From contig NZ_CP073318.1 in the NCBI RefSeq assembly GCF_018263855.1, forward strand, positions 3,968,001-4,032,000: 64,000 nt of DNA. The letters are read 5' to 3'. This document shows, in pieces, positions 40,465-49,663 of the stretch; position 1 is the stretch's first letter, and every line of letters starts with the position of its first letter. Below the pieces are notes generated by a model, which was not told the DNA's origin, ran no database searches, and was given only the letters and a program-made list of their open reading frames with translations. A program made the translations under genes and the position numbers. The stretch comes from Kutzneria sp. CA-103260 (GTDB lineage Bacteria; Actinomycetota; Actinomycetes; Mycobacteriales; Pseudonocardiaceae).

Positions 40465-41970
40465 ATGCCCTTCTCCCCCAGGCGGCGCGCCCTGGCCGCC
40501 GTCACGATCACCGTCATGGCCGCGACCATGGCGTGGATGGGGGTCGGCGCCGCGACGGCGGCGGCGCCGGCCCCCGGCACGATCACCGGCCAGCAGAGCG
40601 GCCGCTGCGTGGACGTGCAGTCCGGCGGCGTCGCCAACGGCACGGCGGTGCAGCTCTACGACTGCAACGGCACCGGCGCGCAACAGTGGCAGGCGGCCAA
40701 CGGGACCATCACCAACCCGCAGTCCGGACGCTGCCTGGACGTCAGCGGCGGGTCGACCGCCAACGGGGCCCGGGTGCAGCTCTACGACTGCAACGGCACC
40801 GGGGCCCAGCAGTGGCAGGTCGCCAACGGCACGATCACCAACCCCCAGTCCGGCAAGTGCCTGGACGCCAACGGCAGCGTCAACGGCTCGTACCTGCAGC
40901 TCTGGTCCTGCGGCGGCACCGCGAACCAACAGTGGGCGGTCAACGGCGACAGCGGCGGCGGCACGGACATCTGGAGCCAGCTCAAGGCCGGCTGGAACCT
41001 GGGCAACTCCTTCGACGCCACCCCGACCGAGACCAGTTGGGGCAACCCGGCCACCACCAAGGCGATGATCGACCGGGTGGCCACCCGGTTCAACTTCCTG
41101 CGCATCCCGGTCACCTGGTATCCGCACCTGACCACCGGATCCCCGGGCTACACCGTCGACCCGGCCTTCCTGGCCCGCCTCAAGCAGGTGGTGGACTGGG
41201 CGATCGGCGACGGCATGTACGTCGACGTCAACATGCACCACGACGGCGGCGGCGACAGCTGGCTGATCCCCAGCGCCTCGCGGATGCCGCAGGTGGAGCC
41301 GGAGTTCAACGCCATCTGGCGGCAGGTCGCCGGCTACTTCAACGGCTACGACCAGCATCTGCTGTTCGAGGCGATGAACGAGCCGCAGGATGCCAACGGC
41401 GGCAACCGGTACGGCGGCGGCACCGCCGACAACTGGCCGGCGATCAACACGCTGAACCAGGACTTCGTCAACGACGTCCGGGCCACCGGCGGAGCCAACG
41501 CCACGCGGTGGCTGCTGGTGACGCCGTACGGGGCCAATGCCGGCGCCGGCGCGGACAATCTCCGCGTGCCCAACGACAGTCACGTCGCGGTGTCGGTGCA
41601 CACCTACAATCCGTGGGCCTTCTGCTCGGCCACCGCGCCGAACTACCTGACGTGGGACGGCTCGATGAACTACCTGCCCGACGGCGACGTCAACCACGCC
41701 AACCAGTTGTTCACCAGCCGGGGCATCCACGTGGTGTGGACGGAGTTCGGCGCCACCGTGAAGCCGTACAACGGCGGGGACAACGCCGACCAGGTGGCCA
41801 ACTACGAGACCCACATCGAGTCCTACGCCAAGCAGTTCGGACAGCGGACCATGGTGTGGGACAACGGTTCCCTGGGCGTGGGCGACGACCAGTTCGGCCT
41901 GCTCAACCGCAACGCCGCGACCTGGCAGCGTCCCTCCATTGTGGACCGTCTCGCGGCCGTCTATCCCTGA
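40465..41970 (+). CDS. Secreted GH5 endoglucanase/mannanase with N-terminal CBM13
   Basis: 501 residues, AAGGAGG before the ATG. Signal peptide up to about residue 34 (ATAAAPAPG). A CBM13 trefoil with three QQW repeats (about 38-165) and a short GDSGGG linker come before the GH5 barrel: LKAGWNLGNSFDATPTETSW, FLRIPVTW, VDVNMHHDG, acid/base Glu306 in FEAMNEPQ, nucleophile Glu427 in WTEFGA. The GWNLGN and MNEP pattern is closest to GH5 endo-1,4-beta-glucanases. The CBM is at the N-terminus, unlike in the GH26 pair. Monocistronic, ended by a strong hairpin. Confidence 0.93.
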   Translation: MPFSPRRRALAAVTITVMAATMAWMGVGAATAAAPAPGTITGQQSGRCVDVQSGGVANGTAVQLYDCNGTGAQQWQAANGTITNPQSGRCLDVSGGSTANGARVQLYDCNGTGAQQWQVANGTITNPQSGKCLDANGSVNGSYLQLWSCGGTANQQWAVNGDSGGGTDIWSQLKAGWNLGNSFDATPTETSWGNPATTKAMIDRVATRFNFLRIPVTWYPHLTTGSPGYTVDPAFLARLKQVVDWAIGDGMYVDVNMHHDGGGDSWLIPSASRMPQVEPEFNAIWRQVAGYFNGYDQHLLFEAMNEPQDANGGNRYGGGTADNWPAINTLNQDFVNDVRATGGANATRWLLVTPYGANAGAGADNLRVPNDSHVAVSVHTYNPWAFCSATAPNYLTWDGSMNYLPDGDVNHANQLFTSRGIHVVWTEFGATVKPYNGGDNADQVANYETHIESYAKQFGQRTMVWDNGSLGVGDDQFGLLNRNAATWQRPSIVDRLAAVYP

Positions 41971-41975
41971 CCGGC

Positions 41976-42013
41976 CCCGCCGATCCCGCCGGCCGCCCGG
42001 TGGGATCGGCGGG
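41976..42013. terminator. Hairpin terminator after the GH5 gene
   Basis: CCCGCCGATCCC and GGGATCGGCGGG form a perfect 12-bp stem with a 14-nt GC-rich loop, 5 bp after the stop. Confidence 0.75.
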
Positions 42014-42048
42014 TAAGCTCGCACCGACCACCTGCGAAACGGAGGCCG

Positions 42049-42666
42049 ATGGCCGCGTCCTACCGCCGGGACCAGCAGCGCCTGCCCGCCGCCGAGCGAC
42101 GGCGTCAGATCCTGGAGATCACGGCCGCGGTCATCGCCGAGTGCGGCTTCTGGGGCCTGTCCATGCAGGACGTGGCCGACCGGTGTGGGCTGACCGTGCC
42201 CGGGGTGCTCCGCCACTTTGGTTCCAAGGCCGGGCTACTCGTCGCTGTCCTGGAGCATCGGGACGTCGAGGACGCGCGGTCGCTGCGCGTGCACCTGGGC
42301 GTGAGCGAGGCCGAAATGCCCGACGAGTGGTCCGAGGGCGGGCCGGCCGGCGTCGACCTGCGCCAGCTGTGCCTGGCCACCATGCGTCGCAACGCCACGC
42401 AGCCGGAGATCGTGCGCCTGTTCGCCGTGCTCAAGGCCGAATCGCTGACGCCGAGCCATCCCGCCCACGAGCACTTCGCCAACCGCCAGCGCAACGCGCT
42501 CGCCGCGTTCACGGCGCTGGCCGCCGAGGTCACCGACCGCCCGGAAACCCTGGCCCGCCAGATCATCGCGATGATGGACGGGTTGCAGGACCAGTGGCTG
42601 CGCACGCCCGAGGCCGTCGACCTGGTGCACGAGTGGGAGACCGCCGCGGCCCTGCTGTTCCCCTAG
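42049..42666 (+). CDS. TetR family transcriptional regulator
   Basis: 205 residues. RRRQILEITAAVIAECGFWG and LSMQDVADRCGLTVPGVLRHFGSKAGLL make the DNA-binding domain. The C-terminal part has LARQIIAMMDGLQDQWLRTP, the signature of the TetR_C_6/PsrA-like group. Preceded by a terminator, so separately transcribed; convergent with the AfsR-like pseudogene (4-bp overlap). Target unknown. Confidence 0.92.
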   Translation: MAASYRRDQQRLPAAERRRQILEITAAVIAECGFWGLSMQDVADRCGLTVPGVLRHFGSKAGLLVAVLEHRDVEDARSLRVHLGVSEAEMPDEWSEGGPAGVDLRQLCLATMRRNATQPEIVRLFAVLKAESLTPSHPAHEHFANRQRNALAAFTALAAEVTDRPETLARQIIAMMDGLQDQWLRTPEAVDLVHEWETAAALLFP

Positions 42667-45613
42667 GCCCCTTCGCGCTCAGCGGCCGGGTCGGCCGGAT
42701 TCAGCTTGTCCCGCAACGTCTCCGCCCACGGTGTGCCCATGGCCTCGTGGTGGCGCAGGGCATAACGCCATTGCTCGGCAGCCTCATCCAGGTCGCCCAG
42801 CTGGGCCAGGACATCGCCGACGCCGGCCAGGGCCTTGCCCAGCTCCAGCCGGCACTGGATCCGCTCGGCCAGCTCGACGGCGTTGCGATAGTGGGACATC
42901 GCGGCGGTGAGCTCGCCCCGTTCCCGGTGCACGGCACCGAGAATGTTCATCGCCTCGGCCTCGACGGCAGGGCGCTGAATGGTCCAGAGCAGTTCCAGCG
43001 CCCGCACCCCGTGCTCCAGGGCGTCGTCCAGCCGGCCCATACGACGGTCGGCGTCGGTCTGGCGCATCAGGACCATGGCCTCGCCGGCGCGGAAGCCGAT
43101 GTCGCGGGTGGTGCGCATGGCGCGGGCGAGCACATCGGTGGCGGCGGCGTAGTCGCCCAGTTCCAGCTCGGCGGCGGCGATCGTCTCCATCGTGGTCACC
43201 ATGTAGACGCCGTGGTTGAGCTGTTCGTGCAGAAGCAGGGCTGTACGGCCGACATCGCGAGCGACCCGGTCACGGCCCAGGGCCAGGTGCACCACGCACA
43301 AGGTGCTGAGCGCGACGCCCTCCTCGAAGAGGTTGCCGGTCTCCCGGTGGGCCACCAGCGCCCGTTCGAGATGGGACAACGCCTCGGTGTACCGGCCGAC
43401 GCTCTGCGACAGCAGGCCGATCCGGCTCAGGCACACGGCTTCCGACTCGCGGTCGCCGGACGCCTCGGCGATCGACAGCGCCCGCCGCATGTTGGCGAAC
43501 ACCTCGCCGACCTTGCCCATCTGCCACTGCACGGAGGACAGCGCGCTGAGGTTCATCACCTCGATGGAGCGGTCCCCGCTGAGGGCGGCGGCCACCAGCG
43601 CCACGCGCAGCATGTCGACGTGGTTGTGCAGGCGGCCGCGGATCTGCAGGTAGCTGGCCATCGCGCGGGGCAGGTGGCTGCCGTGGTAGTCGAGCCCGTG
43701 CTCGGCGACCAGCGCGATGGCCGCGAACAGTGCGTCCTGCTCCTGATCGAACCTGGAGCAACAGGTGGGCGTCGAGCAGGTCCTCCAGGATCCGTCCGGT
43801 CAGGCCGAGGGGCATGTTCGCGATGGCGGCCGCCGCGTGCGCGCCGAAGTCCGTGCCCAAGGTCATGGCCAGATAGCGGAACAGCCGGCGGGTGCCGATC
43901 GGCAGCCGCTGGTAGGACATCTCGATCGTGGTCGACACGCTGCGATCGGCGGTGGCCAGCTCGTCCAGCCGGTCGTCCTCCTTGCGCAGCCGCCGCACCA
44001 TGTCCTCGACAGTCCACATCGGACGGTTCTTGAGCCGGGCGGCGGCGATGCGCAGCGCCAGCGGCAGGTGCCCGCACACCTCGACCAGCTCACGGACCTC
44101 GGTGGCGGACTCGGTGACCTGGGCCTTGCCGATGATGCGGCCGAGCAGGTCGACGGACTCCTCGTCGGTCATCGGACGCAGCGAGATCGGCACCACGCCG
44201 TCCAGATCGGTATCCGGGCCCGGCTGGTGACCAACAGCAGGCAGCCGGCCGCGCCCGGCAGCAGCGGGCGGAGCTGGCCGATGCCCACGGCGTCGTCCAG
44301 CACCACGAGCATTCGCTTGCCGGCCATCCGCGTCCGCCACATCGCCGAGCGGGCGGCCAGCTCGTCCGGGATCTGGTCGCCGCCGACCCCGACCGCCCCC
44401 AACAGCTGTTCGAGGGCGTCCATCGGATCCAGCGGGTCCATGCCCTCGACGTGGCCGCGCAGGTCGACGAACAGCTGGCCGTCCGGGAACCGGTCGGCGA
44501 TCGCGTACGCGGCGTGCAGAGCCAGGGAGGACTTGCCGACGCCGGCCATGCCGGTCATGGCAACCACCGCGGGCGTACCTCGCCCGGGGTCGGTCAGAAT
44601 GCCGCACAAGGCGTCGATCTCGCCGTCACGGCCGACGAAGTCCGGAATGTCCGGCGGCAGCTGGGCCGGAACCGGCAGCGTGGCCCAGCGGTCCGGCGGC
44701 TCGTCGACAACGTCCGTGCCCTGTCGGGCAATCGAGAGCTCACCGCTGAGAATCTGTTGGTGCAGGGCGGCAAGCTCGGCGCACGGCTCGATGCCGATCT
44801 CCTCGGCCAGGCGAAGCCGGGTGTCGCGGAACGCGGCCAGCGCGTCAGCCTGCCGTCCGGCGCCATGCAAAGCACGCATCAACAGCCCTTGCAAGCGCTC
44901 ACGCAGCGGATGTGCCGCCGCGAGATCACGCAGCAGCGCCACGGCGGCCGGAAACCGCCCGGCGGCGAGGTCGAGATCGGCCCGTTCCTCGACCAGGCTG
45001 ACGTGCAGTTCGGCCAGGTGCAGCCGCTGCCGGTCGGCGAACGGACCCGGCACCCCGACCAGGGGTTCGCCGCGCCACAGCGCCAGGGCCTCGTCCAATG
45101 GGCCTGGACCCGCAACTCCAGAGCGGCCTCACGCAGGCCCTCCAGCCGGATGGCCTCGGCGTCCAGCATCGGTCCCCCACGAACGTCGGCCAGCGCGGAT
45201 CCCCGCCACATGGCCAGCGCCTCGTCGAACCTGACCGACGCCTCCGCCGCCCGGCCCCCGTCCAGCAGGACACGGCCGTCGCGGACACACCGTTCGAACC
45301 GGCCGGCGTCGACCGCCTGCGGATCGACTGTCATGACATAGCCGTTGCTCACGGTCGCGACCAGCCGGTTGACGTCCTCGACGTGCTCGGCCAGCTGCTT
45401 GCGCATCAGATAGACGTAGGTGTGCACGGTGCTCAGCGCCGACTTCGGCGGCCGCACCGGCCACAGCTCCGTGACGATCCGGCCGACGTCGACCACCCGC
45501 GGGCTGTCCACCAACAGGAGCGCGCGGACCTGCTTGATCTTGGCCGAGGTCAGCTGGACCGGACGGTCGGCGCCATGGACCCCCACCGGGCCCAGCAAGG
45601 TGAATTCCAGCAC
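42663..45613 (-). pseudogene. AfsR/SARP-type regulator (SARP-BTAD-NB-ARC-TPR), broken at three places
   Basis: Starting at 45613 the first frame gives the OmpR-like DNA-binding domain (LEFTLLGPVGVHGADRPVQL) and half of BTAD, ending near 45115 at AALELRVQA. A second frame resumes with PLDEALALWRGEPLVGVPGP and repeats ~42 residues already covered by DEALAMWRGSALADVRGG, so two different SARP genes seem joined. This frame carries the P-loop (TGMAGVGKSSLALHAA) and DDAVGIGQL, and ends at VTSRARIP. A lost G near 44205 shifts into the next frame (DLDGVVPISLRPMTDEE). That frame stops matching after DAHLLLQ (about 43765), where the usual RYRFHDLLR segment is missing, and a fourth frame gives the TPR tail. 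Not expected to work. Confidence 0.75.
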
Positions 45614-45831
45614 GGCAGCTCCTCCGGTCGGCGAGTCCGGTCACTGCGCCGATCGTGCGAGCCGCCCTTCCCGTGCCGGTACCGCGCCGGTCCCCGGTAA
45701 CGGCGGGAGCTGGGCGGAATCGGCACGGGAACGAACCGGGAGCACGGCCCGGCACTGTTCTCGGTGTTCGCACGACACCGGCCGGAGGCGGGGGAGAACG
45801 GGATGGGACCACCCGACATCAGGAGGCCGCG

Positions 45832-46317
45832 GTGACGCCGGGCGAGCTGCCCCGACGCGAGGGCCCGATGCCGCTGGTCTCCGACGAGCGCCGACAGGAG
45901 CAGCTGACCCAGAACGCGCCGCGGTGGTTGCGGGAACGGCTCATGCTGCTGGCCCGCGGGCTGCGCGGCGTGCTGGTCCGGCCGGCCACCGCCTGCGTGC
46001 CGGGCAGTGAGGGGCTGCACCTGGCCCCGAAGCTGGCGCAGGGACCCCTCACGGCGTTCATCGCCGTGACCGAGTTCGCCCACCTGCACCCGAGCTACGA
46101 CGGGAGCCTGCACATCGCGCTGCCGTCGGCCTACGCGTCGGCGGCCAGCACGGCAGGTTGGGGAAAGCCCAGTGTGTCGTCCGGCCCGTTCCTGCTGTTC
46201 GGGCCGCGTGACGAGGCCGAGCTCGGTGTTGTGTGGACGCTGTTGCAGATTTCCTACCGCCATGCGCGGGGTCGGTCGGGACCCGACGGCCAGTGGATCG
46301 CGGGTGTCAACGAATGA
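45832..46317 (+). CDS. DUF5519/luciferase-domain family protein
   Basis: 161 residues from the GTG at 45832, 5 nt after AGGAGG. The conserved part reads GSEGLHLAPKLAQGPLTAFI, AVTEFAHLHPSYDGSLHIAL and GWGKPSVSSGPFLLFGPRDE, ELGVVWTLLQISYRHA. It resembles the small luciferase-like DUF5519 family (HLHP...GSLHxxLP, GWG). Function unknown; no signal peptide. It heads a set with the small secreted peptide gene 29 bp on and the PQQ-propeller gene. Confidence 0.7.
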   Translation: MTPGELPRREGPMPLVSDERRQEQLTQNAPRWLRERLMLLARGLRGVLVRPATACVPGSEGLHLAPKLAQGPLTAFIAVTEFAHLHPSYDGSLHIALPSAYASAASTAGWGKPSVSSGPFLLFGPRDEAELGVVWTLLQISYRHARGRSGPDGQWIAGVNE

Positions 46318-46346
46318 CGGCTGTCGCAACGAAAGGTGCCTCAACC

Positions 46347-46511
46347 ATGTGGAAGCCGCTGAACATCGTGCTCGGTCTGGCGTTCGCCCTGTTGGCGGTG
46401 TCCACCGTGACCCAGGCGCAGGTCGCCACGCACCCCTCGGCCACCGTCGCCATGGCGGACTCGGGCGGGCCGCAGGGCGGCACCGAGGGCGGCGAATGGC
46501 CGCCGCTGTAG
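46347..46511 (+). CDS. Small secreted peptide (54 aa)
   Basis: 54 residues from the ATG at 46347, 10 nt after GAAAGG. A lysine, then a hydrophobic run (NIVLGLAFALLAVSTVTQA) and a likely signal-peptidase site after TQA leave a ~30-residue tail rich in Gly with the end GGPQGGTEGGEWPPL. It lies 29 bp after the DUF5519 gene and 100 bp before the propeller gene. No family recognised. It could be a cofactor peptide or small subunit of the secreted propeller protein, or simply a small exported peptide. Confidence 0.55.
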   Translation: MWKPLNIVLGLAFALLAVSTVTQAQVATHPSATVAMADSGGPQGGTEGGEWPPL

Positions 46512-46611
46512 GCGCCAGCGGCGGATTCATGTCGCTTTGATCGCCCACTGCCAGCATCTTCTCGCGTCGGCGCCTGACTGGGCGCCGGAGCGGACCGGCA
46601 GAGGAGGATTG

Positions 46612-48261
46612 ATGCAGCGCGACCCGTCAGTACCGCGCCGCAGGCGACGTCGACCCCGGGGACTCGTGGTGCTGGCTGCGGCGGCGGTGGGCATGCTGAC
46701 CATGCTCGCCCCCGCCTCCGCGCACGGGTACCCGGTCCCGCCGCCCTACGCGGCGTTCGACCTGGGCACGCCCGACTGGACCTACTCGGGCCACGACCTG
46801 TTCAACAGCAGGAACAACCCGTACGAGCACGACATCAACACCCGCAACGTGAGCAGCCTGGCCCCGAAATGGACGTTCACCACGCACGGGGACGTCTCGG
46901 CCACGCCGGCGGTGGTGGGTGACACGATCATCTTCCCGGACTGGGCCGGCTACCTGTACAAGCTCAACCGGCACACCGGGCAGCTGATCTGGCAGAAGCA
47001 GATCAGCGACTACAACGGCCTGCCGGGCAGCCTGTCCCGGACCAGCCCGCTGGTGTACGGCAACACCATCTACATCGGCGACCAGAACGCGGCCAACTTC
47101 TCCAACGGCACGCACCTGATGGCCGTGGACGCCACCACCGGCGCGCTGAAGTGGATCACCACCGCGGACAGCAACTTCGCCGCGGTGATGACCCAGTCGC
47201 CGACCATCTTCAACGGCGTGCTGTACGTGGGCGTCTCGTCCAAGCAGGCGGCCACCGCCACCGTTCCCGGTCTGCCGTTCGGTTCCTTCCGCGGCAGCCT
47301 GCTCGCCGTGCAGGCGTCGACCGGCAAGATCCTGTGGCAGCGGTACACGGTGCCGGACAACGGCGGCCAGCCCGGCGGCTACTCCGGCGGCGGCGTGTGG
47401 GGCGGCGAGCCCGTGGTCGACCCATACCGCGGACTGGTCTACATCGGCTCCGGCCAGAACCTGAGCGTGCCGCAGAGCGTGTCCGACTGCCAGACGGCCG
47501 GCGGCACCCCGCAGCAGTGCCTGTCGCCCGACGACCACATCGACTCGATGCTGGCCTTCCGGATGTCCGACGGGACGCCGGTGTGGGAGGCCGGGGCCAA
47601 GATGTTCGACACGTGGACCGCCGCGTGCAACCCGGGCCAGCCGCCGCAGAACTGCCCGCCCAACCCGGGGCTGGACAGCGACTTCGCCGACGGCATGCAC
47701 ATCGCGTTCCCGACCGGCCCCGACGGTTGGCCGCACGAGGTGGTCACCGCCGGGCAGAAGAACGGCGACTACTGGCAGGTCGACCCGGGCACCGGCAAGG
47801 TGCTGTGGCAGACCTTGGTCGGCCCGGCCGGCCTGCACGGCGGCGTGGAGTGGGGCTCGGCCACCGACAACAAGCGGATCTACCTGTCCCAGGCCAACTC
47901 CAACCACGTGCCGTTCACCCTGATGAACGGACAGACCACCAGCAACGGCTTCTTCGCCGCGCTGGACGCGCAGACCGGCAAGATCCTGTGGGAGACCGCC
48001 GATCCGTCCGCCAACGAGACACCCGGCGCGGTCACCGTGGCCAACGGCGTCATGTACGCCACCTCGATCAGCGGCAAGATGTTCGCGCTGGACGGGGCGA
48101 CCGGCAAGATCCTGTGGAACTACCAGGGGCAGGGCTCGGCCAACGCCGGACCGGCCGTGGTGGACGGAACCGTGTACTGGGGCAACGGCTACCAGAACCT
48201 GTTCTACCCCCATGGCGTGCACAGCACCACGTTCTACGCCTTCACGCCCGGCGGCCGCTGA
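46612..48261 (+). CDS. Secreted PQQ-binding-like beta-propeller protein
   Basis: 549 residues from the ATG at 46612 (GAGGAGG). Arg-rich signal peptide (RRRRRRPRGLVVLAAAAVGM), perhaps Tat-like. The body is built of PQQ-type propeller blades ending in TGQLIWQKQ, TGALKWITT, TGKILWQRY, TGKVLWQT, TGKILWET and TGKILWNY. Close in length and layout to quinoprotein alcohol/polyvinyl-alcohol dehydrogenases, but without a cytochrome c domain. Cys pairs (DCQTAGGTPQQC, ACNPGQPPQNC) are likely disulfides. Enzyme or scaffold cannot be decided from sequence alone. Confidence 0.85.
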   Translation: MQRDPSVPRRRRRRPRGLVVLAAAAVGMLTMLAPASAHGYPVPPPYAAFDLGTPDWTYSGHDLFNSRNNPYEHDINTRNVSSLAPKWTFTTHGDVSATPAVVGDTIIFPDWAGYLYKLNRHTGQLIWQKQISDYNGLPGSLSRTSPLVYGNTIYIGDQNAANFSNGTHLMAVDATTGALKWITTADSNFAAVMTQSPTIFNGVLYVGVSSKQAATATVPGLPFGSFRGSLLAVQASTGKILWQRYTVPDNGGQPGGYSGGGVWGGEPVVDPYRGLVYIGSGQNLSVPQSVSDCQTAGGTPQQCLSPDDHIDSMLAFRMSDGTPVWEAGAKMFDTWTAACNPGQPPQNCPPNPGLDSDFADGMHIAFPTGPDGWPHEVVTAGQKNGDYWQVDPGTGKVLWQTLVGPAGLHGGVEWGSATDNKRIYLSQANSNHVPFTLMNGQTTSNGFFAALDAQTGKILWETADPSANETPGAVTVANGVMYATSISGKMFALDGATGKILWNYQGQGSANAGPAVVDGTVYWGNGYQNLFYPHGVHSTTFYAFTPGGR

Positions 48262-48283
48262 CACCCCGCAGCACCGCCGACTC

Positions 48284-48318
48284 GATCGCCCGGCCGGTCC
48301 CCCACCGGCTGGGCGATC
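48284..48318. terminator. Bidirectional hairpin terminator
   Basis: GATCGCCCGGCCGGT and ACCGGCTGGGCGATC pair at 14 of 15 positions around CCCCC, between the convergent propeller and SanA-like genes, and are followed by CCCTTTGT. Confidence 0.75.
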
Positions 48319-48325
48319 CCCTTTG

Positions 48326-48946
48326 TCACGGGGGCGAGATCGCGTTCTTGGCGGCGAGGACCGTGGCCAGCCATTCCCGGACCTCGTTCCGGAACAGCAG
48401 CAGGCCGCCGCAGTCACAGGTGGCCTTGACGCCGTCCGCGTCCATGCCCAGGTTCCGGCACAGCGCCACCGCCCTCGGCAGGTGATACGCCTGCGTCACC
48501 AGCAACGCGCGTCGGATCTTGAAGACCTGGACCGCCCGGGCACACGTGGCGTACGTGTCCACGCCGTCGCCGTCCACGATGATCCTGGCCGGGGCGACGC
48601 CGTTGGCCGTGAGGTAGGCGGTCATCGCCCTGGTCTCGTCGCCGGACGTGCCGTTGGCGTTGCCGGACACCAACACCGACGCCGCCTTGCCCGCCTTCAC
48701 CAGGTTGGCCGTCGCCGCCAGCCGCCCGGCGAGGAACGGCGTCCCGACCTCCGCACCGAAGACGATCACCACCGGTGCGCTGGGCGCGTCCGCCGGGTCG
48801 TGGCGATGGCCGGCGGAGGCCGTGTAGGCCCACGCCACGCTTCCGCCCGTCACCACGACCGCCAGCAGCAACGCCACCAGCCCAGCGATCAGGACGCGTT
48901 TCGGCCACCGGCGGTGTCGCGGCTCATCCCCCACATCCCCATGCAA
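48326..48946 (-). CDS. SanA/YdcF-like DUF218 membrane protein
   Basis: 206 residues: a short basic N-terminus (RRWPKRVLIAGLVALLLAVV), one membrane helix, then a DUF218 domain with APVVIVFGAEVGTPFLAGRLAATANLV, VLVSGNANGTSGDETRAM and LLVTQAYHLPRAVALCRNLG. That is the SanA form, linked in other bacteria to envelope permeability and vancomycin resistance. The frame opens at a TTG (48946); a GTG at 48934 is also possible. No partner gene is evident. Confidence 0.87.
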   Translation of the reverse strand: MHGDVGDEPRHRRWPKRVLIAGLVALLLAVVVTGGSVAWAYTASAGHRHDPADAPSAPVVIVFGAEVGTPFLAGRLAATANLVKAGKAASVLVSGNANGTSGDETRAMTAYLTANGVAPARIIVDGDGVDTYATCARAVQVFKIRRALLVTQAYHLPRAVALCRNLGMDADGVKATCDCGGLLLFRNEVREWLATVLAAKNAISPP

Positions 48947-48952
48947 TCACAC

Positions 48953-49471
48953 TCACCACTGGTCGGACTCTTCCTCCCACTCGGCGTCAGCCAGCTGGGT
49001 CGGGCTCGGCGCGGCTTCCTGATGGCCGCTGAAGGCGCCGGTCAGGCCCTGCAACAGCAGCCCGCCACCGGCGACACCGGCCGCCGCGGCCGCGGCGGTC
49101 TTGAGGAAACTGCCACCGGATCGTGCCGGCTGGGCCTCGGCCGGTGCGGCATACGGCGCGGGTGCGGATGCCGGCGCAGGGGCTGAGTTTGGGGCGGGGG
49201 CCTGGCCGCGGCCGAACATGCCGGCCAGGAAACCGCCGCCGGGCTGCGGCTGCGGCGCGAGCCGGGCGTTCAGGTCGGCGATCTGGGCCTGGGCGGCGCG
49301 AAGCGCGTCCTCCTGCACCAGCACGGCCTGCGTGAGCAGGTAGACCGCGTCCGGTTGGGACGCGATGTGCCGGGCGATCAGCTCCGCCGGCTGCGGGTCC
49401 TTCTGCACCGGCTGCGCCTGCCGCAGCCGCTCGGCCAGTCCGAGGATCAGCTGCTGGTCGTTGCTCTCCAT
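48953..49471 (-). CDS. DUF2076 family protein
   Basis: 172 residues from the ATG at 49471 (AAGGAG). The N-terminal helices DQQLILGLAERLRQAQPVQK, DPQPAELIARHIASQPDAVY, LLTQAVLVQEDALRAAQAQI are the DUF2076 core. A Pro/Ala-rich spacer, a Gly/Ala segment (AAAAAAAGVAGGGLLLQG) and an acidic end (ADAEWEEESDQW) follow. The family is of unknown function and often periplasmic or membrane associated. Transcribed away from the histidine kinase. Confidence 0.85.
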   Translation of the reverse strand: MESNDQQLILGLAERLRQAQPVQKDPQPAELIARHIASQPDAVYLLTQAVLVQEDALRAAQAQIADLNARLAPQPQPGGGFLAGMFGRGQAPAPNSAPAPASAPAPYAAPAEAQPARSGGSFLKTAAAAAAGVAGGGLLLQGLTGAFSGHQEAAPSPTQLADAEWEEESDQW

Positions 49472-49663
49472 GGGACTCCTTCCGTCCCCGCCAATGCTCC
49501 GCGCCGACGGCGGGTCGGGGCATCGGATGCCCGGCCGGGGATGCCCGCCACCCGGCGGGTCCTTTCCAGCCAGGTGGTCGGCGTCCCCGGCCAGGCCTCG
49601 GATGGTGGGCCCGCGCGCGGGCGGAGAGACTGGGGACCGGCACACTCCGGGAGGGCCGCAGGC

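Noticed and set aside
40533..44033. 1166-codon plus-strand open frame
   Set aside because: It runs out of frame through the GH5 and TetR genes and antisense to the AfsR remnant, with Arg/Gly/Pro-rich shadow composition and no domain.
46347..46511. PqqA-like precursor peptide
   Set aside because: It has a signal peptide and lacks the Glu-x-x-x-Tyr pair of PqqA, and no pqqBCDE genes are near; kept as an unassigned small secreted peptide.
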